Program-made: the position numbers and the translations under genes
Shown: one piece after another, positions 30,006 to 42,258 of the stretch
Numbering within the stretch: the first letter of the stretch is position 1
Layout: every line of letters starts with the position of its first letter
Source of the DNA: Hippopus hippopus
Taxonomy: Eukaryota; Mollusca; Bivalvia; Cardiida; Cardiidae
Direction: 5' to 3'
Length of the DNA stretch: 64,000 nt
Assembly: GCA_946811185.2 (NCBI GenBank)
Contig: OX328109.1
Span: forward strand, 44,314,129-44,378,128
The notes under the pieces: generated by a model
What the model was told of the DNA's origin: nothing
The model's database searches: none
What the model saw: only the letters and a program-made list of their open reading frames with translations

Positions 30006-30595
30006 TATCGCGGTCTCTACAAATCTATGCCAAAACTGTTCGTCGGTTCTGTTAGTATCACGTCGTTTTGACAAGGTAAAGTCCGAATAGAATTTATACA
30101 TATTATAAGGGAAACTGAATGAACTATTTGGAGCCCAGGCTATCTTTACATTGTAATGAGCGTTAGGGAAAAATGCTTTTACATTGGCATCTACTCACTA
30201 AAAACCAAATAGTATTATTCTGCAGTTGTGGCACACAGAAACCACACGTATCTTGGACAAACAAAAGCGAAACCATAGAAGTTCTAAAGGATATTAATTA
30301 CATTGGAATTGTTTTAAATTTTACCGGACAAATCTTTTTTTCACATTCAGTACGTTAGCGGTAAAGCCCTTGCTGTATGATTGTATAAAGCTTACTTTTT
30401 AACCAAGTTTTAATGCATCTCTTTGATGCATTTGTCAGTTCCATTCTATCATGTGCCAGCGAAATTTGGGGATTTACCAAAAATAAAGAGGTGGAAAGAA
30501 CTCACTTTGCAAGAGACTGTTAAAAGTAAAAAATTCTACGGGCTCATCAGCAGTTTACGGAGAGTTGAGTAGCTATCTGTTTTATGCACATGTGT

Positions 30596-30808
30596 TAACC
30601 CTTTCCCAGACAATCCCTGAAAAAGAAGCCTTTTGAAAACATCGCGAGAAAAGGAGAAAATGCTGGTAAACAGCATTTTCTCCTTTTCCCACAATGTTTT
30701 CTACCCTACCAGAACAAATTTCAATTTTTGAGTCACGTTAATTTTGTCGTCTGCAAATGCTTTCAATTTGGACCAGTCTAAAATTTTGTCATTTGGTAAA
30801 GAGTTAAG
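30596..30808 (+). mobile_element. MITE-A copy
   Basis: GTTAACCCTTTCCCAGACAA start, hairpin at about 30650-30703, end GTCATTTGGTAAAGAGTTAA. Confidence 0.85.
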
Positions 30809-30928
30809 ATACAGATCAGTATCATCAAATATTGGATGAGAGTCATTAATTCAGACAACATTATTGTTCAATATTTCTAACGCAACAGCTGCAGAAAATG
30901 GGTTTTGTTAAGTAGTAGTCAAATGAAA

Positions 30929-31186
30929 ATGAGCCATGCTCTTGCAAAAAGGGGGCTTAATGCATCTCCGTGGTGCATGATACCAAGCACGTCATCGCAT
31001 GATCATGGAGCCATAAAATGCATTTTGTCCAACAACCGACAGAATCTTGAGGTAAAATGGTCCTAAGGGTTGGCCAATAGCGAAAAGTATCGGCCCAGGT
31101 CAGCCTGCGCGGACTGCGCAGGCTGACCTGGGTCGATAATCTTTGCAGATGCATTAAGCCCCCTTTCTATAGAGCACAGCTCGGAT
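30929..31186 (+). mobile_element. MITE-C copy
   Basis: ATGAGCCATGCTCTTGCAAA and CCATAGAGCACAGCTC termini. The inner palindrome is AGCCTGCGCGGACTGCGCAG at about 31102. Confidence 0.8.
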
Positions 31187-31262
31187 TACGGTTTTAACTA
31201 TGTATGGTATAATCCAGATGGTATAGATCCAAATGTTTTTTTCCACTGTTTGCACAAACAGT

Positions 31263-31375
31263 AAAAATATATAGAATCTGACATGAGTTGGTATTTGAGG
31301 TAAAACTTTGTTATAATGAGTCTTCAAAAAATGTTATTAAGCGAGCCTGATAACATTTTTAGCGGATTTGCTAGA
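31263..31375. repeat. Fold-back family E fragment
   Basis: AGAATCTGACATGAGTTGGT, TTAAGCGAGCC and TGATAACATTTTTAGC match the complete palindrome at 53.63-53.79 kb. One arm is truncated. Confidence 0.5.
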
Positions 31376-31379
31376 TAGC

Positions 31380-32640
31380 AAATCCGCTTACTGTGATCGT
31401 TTTGGCCGGAACCAAATACATCATGCGTAACGACGCATGCGCGCTCACTTTCAGTTATGCATGCCTGGTGTAGGGACGAACAACGCAGATCTACAAATGA
31501 TATTCAGCTCTGACTTTGAACAAATCATACAAATTATGTTGATTTCTTTATGGAAATTTCGTCAAAACTACAAAAACTGTCAGTTTGAAATACTCTAATT
31601 ACTTAAACAAAGTTTTTTTTTTTTTTTTTCATTAAATATTGCCATTAATGCGTATGAACATTGTTTACGCAGACCAGGGATCTGATATACATGTGTATAT
31701 AAGATTCCTGCGCAGACTGCCCCCATTTTCATGCAAGAAATGTTCATTCACAACTATTGTCGTCCGCTGTCGAAATAAACAAGGAGATTAAGCAATAATT
31801 TCTTAGTGAAATACATTTTCAAACTCTGTATTATATCAAATATCTTCAGATAGCTAGCTAGAATTTGGCCGTAAATGATTTAAAACCCTTTCGATCACGA
31901 ATACGCAGAACCCATAAAGTCGATTCGGCACCTTGTTAGTTAGGCCCTACCGACCTTCGTATAGCACCATCGATGAATTTCCGCATTGTTTGAAACATTT
32001 CTATGAAACGTTTAAAAAAAATGAAGATCGTGTAGTCTATTAGAATATATATATTTGACGTTTGATTTATGCAAGACTGCTTCCAAAATTTCTCTCCAGT
32101 TATCGACGGGACATAAAGAAATCCTGCGTTTACATACGGCCCCGATCAAGTACGAACTCGTGACGTGAATTTATACTGAGGATTTTCGAGGGGAAATCGT
32201 GTCCTTCTCAGTGAACTGCACATCCACTAACTTAACCTAACATCCTGGACTTCAAGCCTCAGATACTCAACTATCTTCAAGGTGTAAAAGTCCATTCATA
32301 GTCCTTCTAATATGCTTGAATTTTATTTTGTTACCTTTCATGCAAAAGAATTAAGAATGCAGAATTTTCAGACAGATGTTTGATAAAGGGTCCACAGGAA
32401 TAATCTTAGTCTAGATCTGTACGTCTTACTGTTTGGACATGTAGAATTAAATTCTTTGATATATTTTTTATGCTTGGAGATTGAATCATATGTACTTTAT
32501 TTAATAAAGTCCATATTTATGATGAACTGCTGCTCAGCCCATACTAGAGCCGGTAACTGTGCTTCGTGTAAACAGCAAGTAATTCAAACCTCAGAATGAA
32601 AGTATGCCTATAGTTTTTAAAGTTTTATAGAGGGACCAAT
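31380..32640. other. Unassigned intergenic sequence
   Basis: No exon or repeat family recognised. A small palindrome (CAGGGATCTGATATACATGT...GATTCCTG) lies at about 31676-31706 and a short CpG-richer patch at 31410-31450. Confidence 0.4.
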
Positions 32641-32644
32641 TCCT

Positions 32645-32845
32645 TTAACCCTTAGGCTGATAAGTGCTACCCAAGGACCTTTTGCAGACAGTGTAGATCA
32701 AGTTCAGATTGCACTGAAGGCGCAGTCTGATCTTTGATCTATACTACCCAGTAAGGAGGTATTTTTCCTCCAAAAATAACTTTGAAATAGAAATATTTGG
32801 ATTTGTGCTATCAACTTGAAAATTTCATTTTAGTTATGTATAGGT
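32645..32845 (-). mobile_element. MITE-B copy
   Basis: TTAACCCTTAGGCTGATAAG start. The hairpin core has diverged (GATTGCACTGAAGGCGCAGTC). The right end ATTTTAGTTATGTATAGGTC has lost the terminal TTAA. Confidence 0.75.
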
Positions 32846-33364
32846 CATTTTTTACTTTGCAAAGCAACTTGTCACACTGAGTTCGATCTTGGTCAATTCT
32901 GGCTGCTTCAGCTGTACCCAGGGCAGGGACTTGCAGGTATCAAAAAGCAAATAATATCTGGAATATGTTCTTCCAGGTGATGATTTTAATTCTATTCTTC
33001 AGAACATGAAAATGGATTCACTCAAAACTGCATTGGAAGTAATGAATAGCTGTTTTACCAGTGTTAATATTGAATTTCAAGTATCTTACCATGCTACATC
33101 ATGTTTTCTTATTTTTTGCACATGTCCCTGCAGTGGTTCAATTATGTAATATGACTCAGATTCACAAAGACATGACTCAAAACTTCAAAAAGAAATCTAC
33201 ATCTGTATTTTTTTTTGAAACTGTGAATGATAATCTAAGTTCAGACTGTGCAGAATACGAGGTCTAAGCTTGAACCTATACAGCCTATGTTTTTTTTTTT
33301 TATATTTGCACCAATATAGCGGTGAAATGACATAATCCAGTTCATTTATTTAGTGAGGTTCTGT

Positions 33365-33565
33365 GAGACTGTGGCTGATTGGTGAAGGTGTCGGTTGAGT
33401 TATCCCGGATTTTTTATCCTCACCTAGTTGGCAGGATTTTGTAGGAGTGCCTACAGACAAGACACTGCGTAGAATCAGCCTAGCCCTAGTATAACCCAAG
33501 CCGTACACAAATAAATGGGTTGTTGTCACTCTAAGACTGAAACAGTGTTGAAACTAAAATAACCA
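33365..33565 (+). mobile_element. Probable SINE-like repeat
   Basis: GTGGCTGATTGGTGAAGGTG and GACACTGCGTAGAATC. Its 3' half is related by eye to the inverse of 35105-35330 (CAACACTGTTTCAG-like stretch). No clean tRNA boxes were found. Confidence 0.4.
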
Positions 33566-34098
33566 CCAGAAATCAGTCAAACATCAAAGTATTCTTGAAG
33601 GTAGTTACAATCAATTTCATGTTTTGTGTCAGTGCATGAGTTAACCTTACTTGTCTTTTGTGAAATCATCATTTCTTGACTTGTGTCTTTATTATGATAC
33701 AAGGTGAATTTTCATTTATCTTCCAAATGGAAGGTATATTCAATACTCATGAACTACACATGGCCTAAAGCTTAGAAAATACTAAACATACCATTTAGTT
33801 TTCACTTTTCAAACTATTTCATAACATTTTTTTAGGTCAGGAATAAAACCAAGAATTTTCTTTTTAAAAGAAAGAAGAAATCATTGTGTCTGAATAATCA
33901 AATTGTTGCGTCTAGTTTGATTTTGTATTTCATTTTGAAATTAATAGTTTCAAGTTGTGTAGTAATAAGGAAGAACCCTTGAAGGTATTCCTAGGTGTTA
34001 GAGTCATGGAAAGGACTTTGTGCTTTCAGTAAGAAATTACATAAAAAAAGCCATTGTTTCTATTTCCCTGAGAGGACTCCAGTGTTTTTTTTTTTTTT

Positions 34099-34323
34099 AA
34101 CTCTTTACCACACAACTAAATTTGAGACTTGTCCAAGTGGAAAGCATTTGCTGATAACAGAATCAATGTGACTCAAAATATGAATTTTAATTTTGGAAAG
34201 TCTGGAGACACTGTGGGAAAAGGAAAAATGCTGATTACCAGCATTTTCTCATATTCCCAAATTTTTTTTAAAAGCCTTCTTCCCCAGGGTCGTTCAAAGT
34301 TGGGATTGTTTTGTAAGGGTTTA
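34099..34323 (-). mobile_element. MITE-A copy
   Basis: AACTCTTTACCACACAACTA start, hairpin around ATGCTGATTACCAGCATT, and end TGTTTTGTAAGGGTTTAA. Confidence 0.8.
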
Positions 34324-35104
34324 ACCTAAATCATACTAGTTTCAAAACAATACATGCTTTATACTTCAGAATGAGGACAGTTTTTTTCTTTTGTAGCAAG
34401 AGTAGATTAAGATCAGACCACCTAACACAGTAAAGTCCCACTCCTACAGGCACACTATTTTAGATTTGAATTGTTTGCAGTCTATGTGATTATACCCACT
34501 ATATGACAGTTTAGAAAGTGTTGTGTTTATAGTCTGACTAGGATTGTAAAATGCTGTTTTAAAAATCAAAACCTTGATATCTGAGTACAGAAGTTTCAAT
34601 ATTTCAAAAGAGTCTTGCATAATGATGATTAATAATGATTTTAGAAATGCTTAAAATGCTATGGTACAGGAAAATATAGTCATCATGTTTAGTGTATTTA
34701 TTTAAGCTCACATGTTTACAAACCCTAGGGTGAGCTGTTGATATTTTCAGTCTGACTTAAAGCATAATCTTAGACAAAAACCACCATCACTAGTCCTTCT
34801 GAAAACCCAAGTTGATTTTTAGTACAACCAAATAAAGCTCAGCCAATTGGATAAGTTGTTTCAAAAGTTTTTCTGAACATCCTTCAAAATGGGATAATAT
34901 AGCCACACTTACCTTAGTTAAAACACATTGTATCCTTTATGGTGTTATAGAATGGGGACAAAATGACTTTGGTATGAATGAAAAAAAAGATCTGTTTGTC
35001 TACCAGTGTTTTCAAAAACTTAAGAGCTACATTTTGTGAGCCTGACGGAAATATCAGATAAAGGTTAACCTTGCGGGAGGCCAATGTCAGATCCACATTT
35101 GATT

Positions 35105-35330
35105 AATTGAATGGCATTTAATGTCGCTTTCAACATTATTTCAGTCATATAACTGCTACAACTAGCTTATTTATGTATGTCTGGGTTTCAGCAGTACTAG
35201 GCTAGGGCTCTGAAGTGTCTTGCCTAAGGACACTCCCACAGAAAAACATATGGCTATCAGGTAACAAGTCCTAAACTTTACTAGTAAGCCATGCAGGTCC
35301 CCAGATCCACATTTAGAGGGGAGTTAACTT
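35105..35330 (-). mobile_element. Probable SINE-like repeat
   Basis: TTTCAACATTATTTCAGTCA resembles the tail region of the 3.8-kb SINE, followed by AGTGTCTTGCCTAAGGACAC. Assignment is tentative. Confidence 0.4.
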
Positions 35331-35569
35331 TTGTAAGATTGTTCAGATTAGTCTATGTCCACCATCTATGCATAAATTACTTTTTGTTTTTTAATCAAAA
35401 ATGGTAATTAAATGGATGCTATTTCATTATTCATTCCTTCCCCATATGACAAATGAGCTGAAGTTCACTCTTATGAATGAAAACACTGTTGGAACAGGAG
35501 AAAATACTGTCTACCAGAAGTTCGTCCTTGTCCCATGATGTTTTTAATTGTCTATTTCCTTCAGGGTTA

Positions 35570-35781
35570 TAAACCCTTGTCCTGCTGAATAACTCAAATG
35601 ATACCTTCAAGTCGATAGTAAAATTCCAAAGGTTGCTATTTAAGGTAATTTTGAGGACGATAAATATCTCCTTATCGGACAGTGTAGATCAAAGATCAGA
35701 CTGCACGTTCTGTGCAGTCTGATCTTGATCTACACTGTCTGCAAAAGGTCAGTGAGTCACGTTTAGCAGTCTAAGGGTTAA
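35570..35781 (+). mobile_element. MITE-B copy (reference)
   Basis: AAACCCTTGTCCTGCTGAAT start, long near-perfect palindrome at about 35680-35740 with core GACTGCACGTTCTGTGCAGTC, and end GCAGTCTAAGGGTTAA. Confidence 0.85.
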
Positions 35782-35954
35782 CATGACTGTTCAGTAAAGT
35801 GTTAAACCCCAATCAAAATTTTCTCCAGATCCAGTTGTCAGATGCCAAGGAAACCTGACATGGATCCATATGTTGTATACTGGTCTATCCCACAGATTGA
35901 TATAAATGTATAGCTTGTGTTTGTATAAGGGTACACACTTACCTGTCTTGCTAT

Positions 35955-36060
35955 AGAGCTAGCTTTTGTAGCAATGTTGTAGAGCGTTTGCCTACGGAGT
36001 TTGCACCTGAAGGTTCTAGGTTCAATCCCAGCCTCTGGGGCTATTTAACAGAACTGTTAC
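35955..36060 (+). mobile_element. tRNA-derived SINE head
   Basis: GTAGAGCGTTTGCCTACGGA resembles a box A region, followed by the B box in AGGTTCAATCCCAGCCTCTG. The clover-leaf pairing is poor, so this is a SINE remnant rather than a tRNA gene. Confidence 0.5.
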
Positions 36061-37650
36061 ATATACATGTGATCAGTATTCAAAATACTGTATGGTTTGT
36101 CCAAACATGGCCTATATTTGACCCTTGAATTTTGTGTCATACAAAGTTAAATTGGGAGAATTTTTGAGGATTTTTCTTTTCACACAATAAATCCTATGTT
36201 TTATGAGTCCTGTGTAATAGGGCTTATGAAAACAGGGTTTGAAAACAAGACATCAGTATTTCTTTTCTTTTTTTCTTCCAGAATTTTTTCTACCCTTTAC
36301 AAATACAAACCACATAATCTGAGGGCTCCATATCTATTGAATTGTTTGTTTATCCTCTAAACAGCAAGATATTTATTTATTTTTTTTTTTTGCCACAAAT
36401 CAAATTATTCCGTAAAAGGCCAATAAATACTACCAGGTATATATTTCTTTTCAATAAAGTGTATGGTTAAATTCAGTAAAATGATGCAATTTTGGGTGTT
36501 TGATAATGGAATTGTAGGCTACTTTAGCAATAGGTCACTCTGTTTATTTTTATTACACCAGATATGACGTCTTGATACTGATTTGAATATATAAATCCTT
36601 GTTGATGGTGCATGTTATTGATTAAGTACCATTCCCTCAAAGCTTTCCAACACTGTGGCATGAAGGAAATATCAATTCAGATTTTTTTTTAAAATCTTAT
36701 CTTTCTTCTATATTTATGATTTTCCAGCTATAATTCAGTAAGCCATTTTTGAGTTTGTTGAGGGTATGAAAATCTGAATAGTTGGTTTTAATTTGGGGGA
36801 GTCAAAAATCTTGTCCGCTGGTAAGAAGTTCAAGAAGAAGGCACAAAAATTTCATATTGCATACATGTGTAAGTAGCAATATATTGTACTCTTTGATCAA
36901 ATTTGCTCATGATTGCTGAAACTGATTGACAACTGTAGACCTTAACAACGTGTTTTTACAGAAATATCATTGTATATCATCATCCTATTTTGTATAGTTT
37001 TTTAAGTCGTACTCATCAACGAATCAACAACTGAAGTATTCTATATATTTGTCAAATAACTTTCACTTATAAATCTATCTTGGTTTTTTTTTTTTTTTCC
37101 CAGTCCTATGCGTGTTTACAGTCCTAAATATAATACTAGCAGAAAATTATAATATATAGAAAATTATTATATATAAAAAATACAAATTATACATGTATTA
37201 CATGTGATAAAAAAAAAATTTCCGTTACATCAAATCATAGCTTAAAACTGTTCAACAAATCCGCTTTTCAGGACTTTCAGTCCTTTGATTTTGTTTGTGG
37301 ACGGGTTTAATAAAATTTTACCTCAAAAGCCAACGGATGTCAGATTCTTTTTATCACATAACTGTTGCTTAAGAATTATAGTTCGTGAAGTGTTAAAACT
37401 TACAGACCTGCATGTGCATGTGAATTGAAATTTACATGGAGCCTTTTTGTTTCTTTGACAGGTTTGTATATGACAGACAAAGAAGTAAGTCAAAGAAACT
37501 TGCATATGACAGATTTGTTTTACATGTAAAAATACTAAAATTTACAGCTTTCTCACGACTGTCATTTTCAAGTCAGCTTTACACAGGAATCTTGGTCGGC
37601 AATTTTTTAGAAATGAGGCGTATAATTACAGTGCGTTGACCAAAAAATCA
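36060..37650. other. Unassigned AT-rich intergenic sequence
   Basis: No exon recognised. Contains a decayed MITE-A hairpin at about 36210-36360, (A/T)-rich microsatellites near 37140-37210, and a family-E arm (GCCAACGGATGTCAGATTCT, TTTTATCACATAAC) at 37325-37370. Confidence 0.45.
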
Positions 37651-37689
37651 AATCAAGGTTTTTTTTTTCGCCTGAAAAAATCTCAGGGT

Positions 37690-38121
37690 ATTGGACTGTA
37701 TGGATTCAGGATCAGACTGTACGTTCTGTGCAGTCTGATCTTGATTTATACTGGCCGCAATAGCCATTGAGCTCGCGCTTAACCTTGTGGTAAAAGGAGA
37801 AAATGCTAGTTATCAGTATTTTCTCCTTTTCCTACAAGGTTTGCAAAAGACTATTTCCTCGGGGTCGTTAACTCGGGAAGTGTGGTAGAGGTTTAACTCT
37901 TTACCACGCAATCCCTAGTTTTAACACCCCTGTATAAGAAGCCTTTTGAAAACATTGTTGGAAAAGGAGAAAATGCTGGTAACCAGCATTTTCTCCTTTT
38001 CCCACAATGTTTTCTTCCCCATCCAAAACAAAAATCATTATTTCAGTTACATTTAATTTGTCGTCTGCAAATCCTTTCAATTTGAACCAGTCTAATTTTT
38101 TGTCGTTTGGTAAAGAGTTAA
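37690..38121 (+). mobile_element. MITE-B fragment, MITE-A fragment and full MITE-A in series
   Basis: 37690-37784 is a MITE-B core and right end. 37790-37893 is a MITE-A hairpin with terminus GTGTGGTAGAGGTTTAA. 37892-38121 is a complete MITE-A (TTTAACTCTTTACCACGCAA; end CGTTTGGTAAAGAGTTAA). Confidence 0.75.
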
Positions 38122-38159
38122 GAAATGTACGTTGTACATGTCTTATTAGATAAAATGTT

Positions 38160-38182
38160 CTGTTCTGTTCTGTTCTGTTCTA
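38160..38182 (+). repeat. TTCTG pentanucleotide microsatellite
   Basis: Four to five consecutive TGTTC/TTCTG units following the MITE-A end. Confidence 0.8.
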
Positions 38183-38423
38183 ATTAAAGGATAGAAAATC
38201 TGTGCTGCCAATGAAATGGATCATTTCAACCTTTGTTTTTTACCCAGCATAGGTTATTTAATCCGTTTTTAAATTTCAAAACCTTTCCATTTGTTGGCCA
38301 TTTAACGGACTTAAAGGCCAAGTAGCAGCCAAAAGTTAACAGTGCAGATGTCATATTTGGATTTAAATACATGTAAAAACATTTAAAATTAAGACTGGCC
38401 CAAATTTTGGCGTTTGGTAGAGT

Positions 38424-39335
38424 TAAAGGCCCATTAGCGATCAAAAATAAACAGTATAGGTGTCAAAGAACATTTAAATTTAGCCTAATTCACACGATTT
38501 CAAAGCATGGAAATTGTGAATATGACAACTTGTTATTGCTCACTTGGTCCAAGTGTTAGATGTCGACAGAAAATTGAATTATAAAACCAGATAAAAAGTA
38601 AACAAAAGACAAGGTGAACTGCCAACTTTTTACCCAGTTTTATAATTCATTTTTCTGCTGGGGACTAACACGTGGACCGACCATATACAATAACGTACTT
38701 TCATCTTCACAATTTTCAATACTTCATGATTTGAATTTAAATGCACTTTAAAGGTGGGTATTTAGATTTTTCACATCTCACCAAATTAAAAATATATATA
38801 TATATCACTGAAATTTATGTGAAAAAACAATACAAATCATCAATAATTAAGAATCATAAAATTACAAAAAAAAAAAATTATTTGATGGTGTTCCCTTAAA
38901 AGGCTACGTAGCCTCTTAAGGTTATTTTTAGATTTCGCGCCAGAAAACAAAAAAGCATTGTGGGAATGTCAAGTGACTGGCACGTGACTAATGACGCTTA
39001 AATTCCATAACATAACAAACATGAAATTATTTTCCATAATGTCTTCTTCGAACGCTATATTTGAAGCTTCGTCTGTGTATTTCCGGTATGTAAATGAGGG
39101 AGTTGCTCATTTAAAAATAGACCGTGTTTCCCGTCGGTGTCGACTTGGGCCGTAGTAAATCTCTAATTTCTCTTGTTGTCGGATGAGTTTCGGCTACTGG
39201 GGTTTTATGGATGAAAATTAAAAGGCTTTGGGAGTATAAGGATGATTTTTTTGGATTTTTGTAAAATTTTCGTCCAAAATCTGAAGGGCCACCTTTAACA
39301 CCCGCATTGTTGACTTTTGATCGCTAAAGGGCCTT
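38424..39335. mobile_element. Family-F element with inverted termini and an internal fold-back
   Basis: The left end AAAGGCCCATTAGCGATCAA (then AAATAAACAGTATAGGTGTC) and the right-end reverse complement AAGGCCCTTTAGCGATCAAA (then AGTCAACAATGCGGGTGTTA) form TIRs of about 45 bp, about 0.9 kb apart. Inside, 38458-38590 and 38632-38755 are an inverted pair (ATTTAAATT...; TATAATTC). No transposase coding. It may be one non-autonomous element or two overlapping copies. Confidence 0.45.
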
Positions 39336-39680
39336 CAACTCTTTACCAGACAACAAATTTTGGGCCAGTCCTAACTGAAAGCCTTGCAGACGACAAAACA
39401 AGTGTTGCTTAAGACTTGAGTTTTGTATTCCGAAGGGTCAAAAACTTTGTCGTTAAAAGGAGAAAATTCTGGAAAACAAAATTTTCTAATTTTTGCACAA
39501 CAAGGCTTTTTCCTCGGGATCCTTTGATTTCAGCATTGTGCGGAAAAGGTTAACTCTTTACGAGGACGGTAGATCTAATAGGTCCTTTAGGTCAGATTGC
39601 ATATTCTTTGCAGTCTGATCTTGATCTACGCAGTTATCAAAAGTCCCTATTTTAGCCTGAAATGCTGAGAGGGCTAAAGC
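39330..39680. mobile_element. MITE-A (-) followed by decayed MITE-B
   Basis: MITE-A at about 39337-39553 (AACTCTTTACCAGACAACAA; end GTGCGGAAAAGGTTAA). MITE-B core AGATTGCATATTCTTTGCAG at 39592-39632 with eroded ends. Confidence 0.65.
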
Positions 39681-39957
39681 AATAATTATTTTCGACAAGG
39701 AATACATGTATAAGATCCAATAAATACAGGACATTTGGTTTCTTTTTTTTTTTCTGGTGAAAGGGCGAAATTCATTTCATCGGTGAAAATATTACCGATG
39801 ATGTTCACTCGATGAAATCGGTTTCGTTCTTTCACAGACAAAAATGTATATTCTATTTATTTCATGCTTCTAGCCCCTTTTTTGTTGGGACTTTCGTCAA
39901 AATTCATTACAATTGCTTTCGTTAATTCCCCGTGGCGTACCCCCTCCACATAACGAC

Positions 39958-40208
39958 GCATGACAATATTACGTAAAGCGCGAGAAATGTATGGTAGATG
40001 CGAATAACTTACGTCATATTTCCGTCTAGTTGGATGGCAGACGCTGTTTACCGAGGTAACTTGTGTGCGGGAACTATTGTTTCCACCTTCAGTTTAAGAG
40101 TTTGAAATATAAAATCGGTATTTTTCACTGGTCGTAACCATGAAATATATATATAAAAGAAATAACTTATTATTTCTCGATAAACTACCGAAAAGCATGA
40201 AATAAATT
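39958..40208 (+). repeat. Left arm of a 1.7-kb-spaced inverted repeat
   Basis: About 245 bp, similar to the reverse complement of 41697-41935. Shared blocks are ACGTCATATTTCCGTCT, GTTTACC.AGGTAAC, TTTTTCACTGGTC.TAACCAT and ATTATTTCTCGATAAACTAC. Confidence 0.8.
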
Positions 40209-41696
40209 TATACGTTTATTTCTCTACCAAATTATAGAATATTGGAGTTGGAGTTGGCAAAGCATTTCAAGACGGCAATAAAAATGTAGCTTCGGGGAAA
40301 TGTTTTTAAAGGTAGGAAACATTGTGGCAAAAATGGAAAATGCTACCCATCGGCATTTTCTCCTTTGCCCACAATGTTTTCAACAGAATTCTTATCAAGG
40401 CTAATTAAAAACAATGAATTATTTGGTAAAACATTATTTGTGTTTTAGCCATAGTATTTCATAAGACAAGAAACACCGTAGAACAAAGATCAAACTACAA
40501 CTGAATGTGCAGTGTTATTTTGACCTTTTCAGTCCGCGAATATCACCTCTTTTCTGGGCTCATTTTTTCAATGGTTCAGTAGACCCGTAAATATTCGATA
40601 GACCAAAGGCGGTCTAAAACAATAGTGTAATCTATTTTTTTTTTTTACCCTTAGGCTAAATACTGAACACGACTGAACATTGTTTTGCAGATTGCGTAGA
40701 CCCCAGAACGTGCAGTCTGATCTTGAAGCTACACTGTCCGATACTATGAAGATATTTTTAACCCAGGCGAAGATCCCTACCAAAAATAAAAAAAACTCTA
40801 TGAAATCGTCATAACTGGGTTTTGACCGCCAGCTGATTTTTTTTAACATAGACACAGATAGCTGTCTAAAAGCCTTTGTCAAAAATTACATATCTGAAAA
40901 CAACCCCTTAGAAAGAAGCCTTTTGAAAATAGTGTTGGAAAAGCAGAAAACGCTGTTACTCAGCATTTTCTGCTTTTCCACACTGTTTTCTACTATATTC
41001 TACCATATTTCAATTTAGCTTTTCGTACTGTCACACAAAGAACAAAAATCGATAATTAATCGAAAAGAGTGATCCGTGACTACGAGTCATATGCCAACTT
41101 TTTACAAGTTGCAAATTGCCCTTTAGCTATATACATGTACAAGGAAATATGAAAAAAACTTCCGTGAAGTTTTCTTAGTAAGAAAAAAGGGAAACTTATT
41201 GAGTTAGAGCGTGAAGTTACAATACTAATGAATAATTGAAACGGAGGACTACTAAACGGATTAATGAGTCGTCTCCGGGTATTTATTTTATTTTTTTAAT
41301 TATCATTATCGTAATAATTATCATTATTGTTGTTATTATAATCATTTTTATTATTATTATTATTATCATTATTATTATTACTCTTAAGACTAGCTTTTAA
41401 ATCCATTATCTCCAGATCTTTACGTACTATTCTTTATTTTGCGCTTACATAGGCATTTAAAACAAGACCTTACATTGGTTGAATGTTTATTTTTGTATCA
41501 CACCCATTTCGGTGTCAAATGATAGTTCAGACTCTCTTGCAGACTGCGTAGATTAAGATCAGACAGCAGTTACTGCACTTAATGTGATGTCGGATCTAGG
41601 CTCTACCCTGTCCAAGATTTTGGGGAATTCTGATGGGGGGGGGGGGGGAACCATTGAAATTAGTGTATCTGCCGCGGTTCGTTTTCACTGACGGAA

Positions 41697-41935
41697 AACT
41701 CCTTTTTATTTCATCCTTTTCAGTAGTTTATCGAGAAATAATGGTGGAATATGGTTTGATATTTCATGGTTATGACCAGTGAAAAATCTTGATTTCATAT
41801 TTTCTAACTCTTCAGTTCCCGTGCACTCGTTACCTAGGTAAACAGTACGTGCCATTATACAAGACGGAAATATGACGTAATTTATGCGCATCTACCCTAC
41901 ATATCTCGCACTTCATGTAATATTGTAATGCTTTG
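41697..41935 (-). repeat. Right arm of the inverted repeat
   Basis: Inverse partner of 39958-40208. Both inner borders fall at ATGAAATAAA. The arms enclose about 1.5 kb holding decayed MITE-A (40300-40440, 40900-41010) and MITE-B (40460-40760, 41510-41620) remnants and an ATT/ATC-rich microsatellite (41285-41395). Confidence 0.8.
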
Positions 41936-42106
41936 CTTTGTGAAAAGGGAGCTTAATGCATCTGCGAAAAGTATCGACCCCGGTCAGACTGCGCAGTCCG
42001 CGCAGGCTGGCCTGGACTGAAACGGTTTGCATTCATAAAATGTGATGACTTGCTTGGTATCATGCGCCACAGAGATGCATTAAGCCCCCTTTTGCCAGAA
42101 TGTTGT
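41930..42106 (-). mobile_element. MITE-C copy upstream of the GT92 gene
   Basis: GCTTAATGCATCTGCGAAAA, palindrome TGCGCAGTCCGCGCAGGCTG and ATGCATTAAGCCCCCTTTTG. The left TIR is eroded. It ends about 65 bp before the GT92 5' UTR acceptor. Confidence 0.75.
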
Positions 42107-42171
42107 TGAAGTTTTTTTTTTTTACATTATCTAGGGATCGAGTTTACATTTTTCATTTCTTTTTTTTACAG

Positions 42172-42258
42172 GTATCTGTAAGCTGCACCAGTTAAAAAAA
42201 GGATATGGAGTAACGGGTTAATCGGTATTGCACAAATATTTTTGAACAAGGAAGGAAA
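42172..42258 (+). other. GT92 5' UTR part of the exon, after a splice acceptor
   Basis: A pyrimidine tract TTTCATTTCTTTTTTTTACA followed by G gives an acceptor ending at 42171. 87 nt of leader follow before the ATG. The upstream exon is not identified. Confidence 0.5.
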
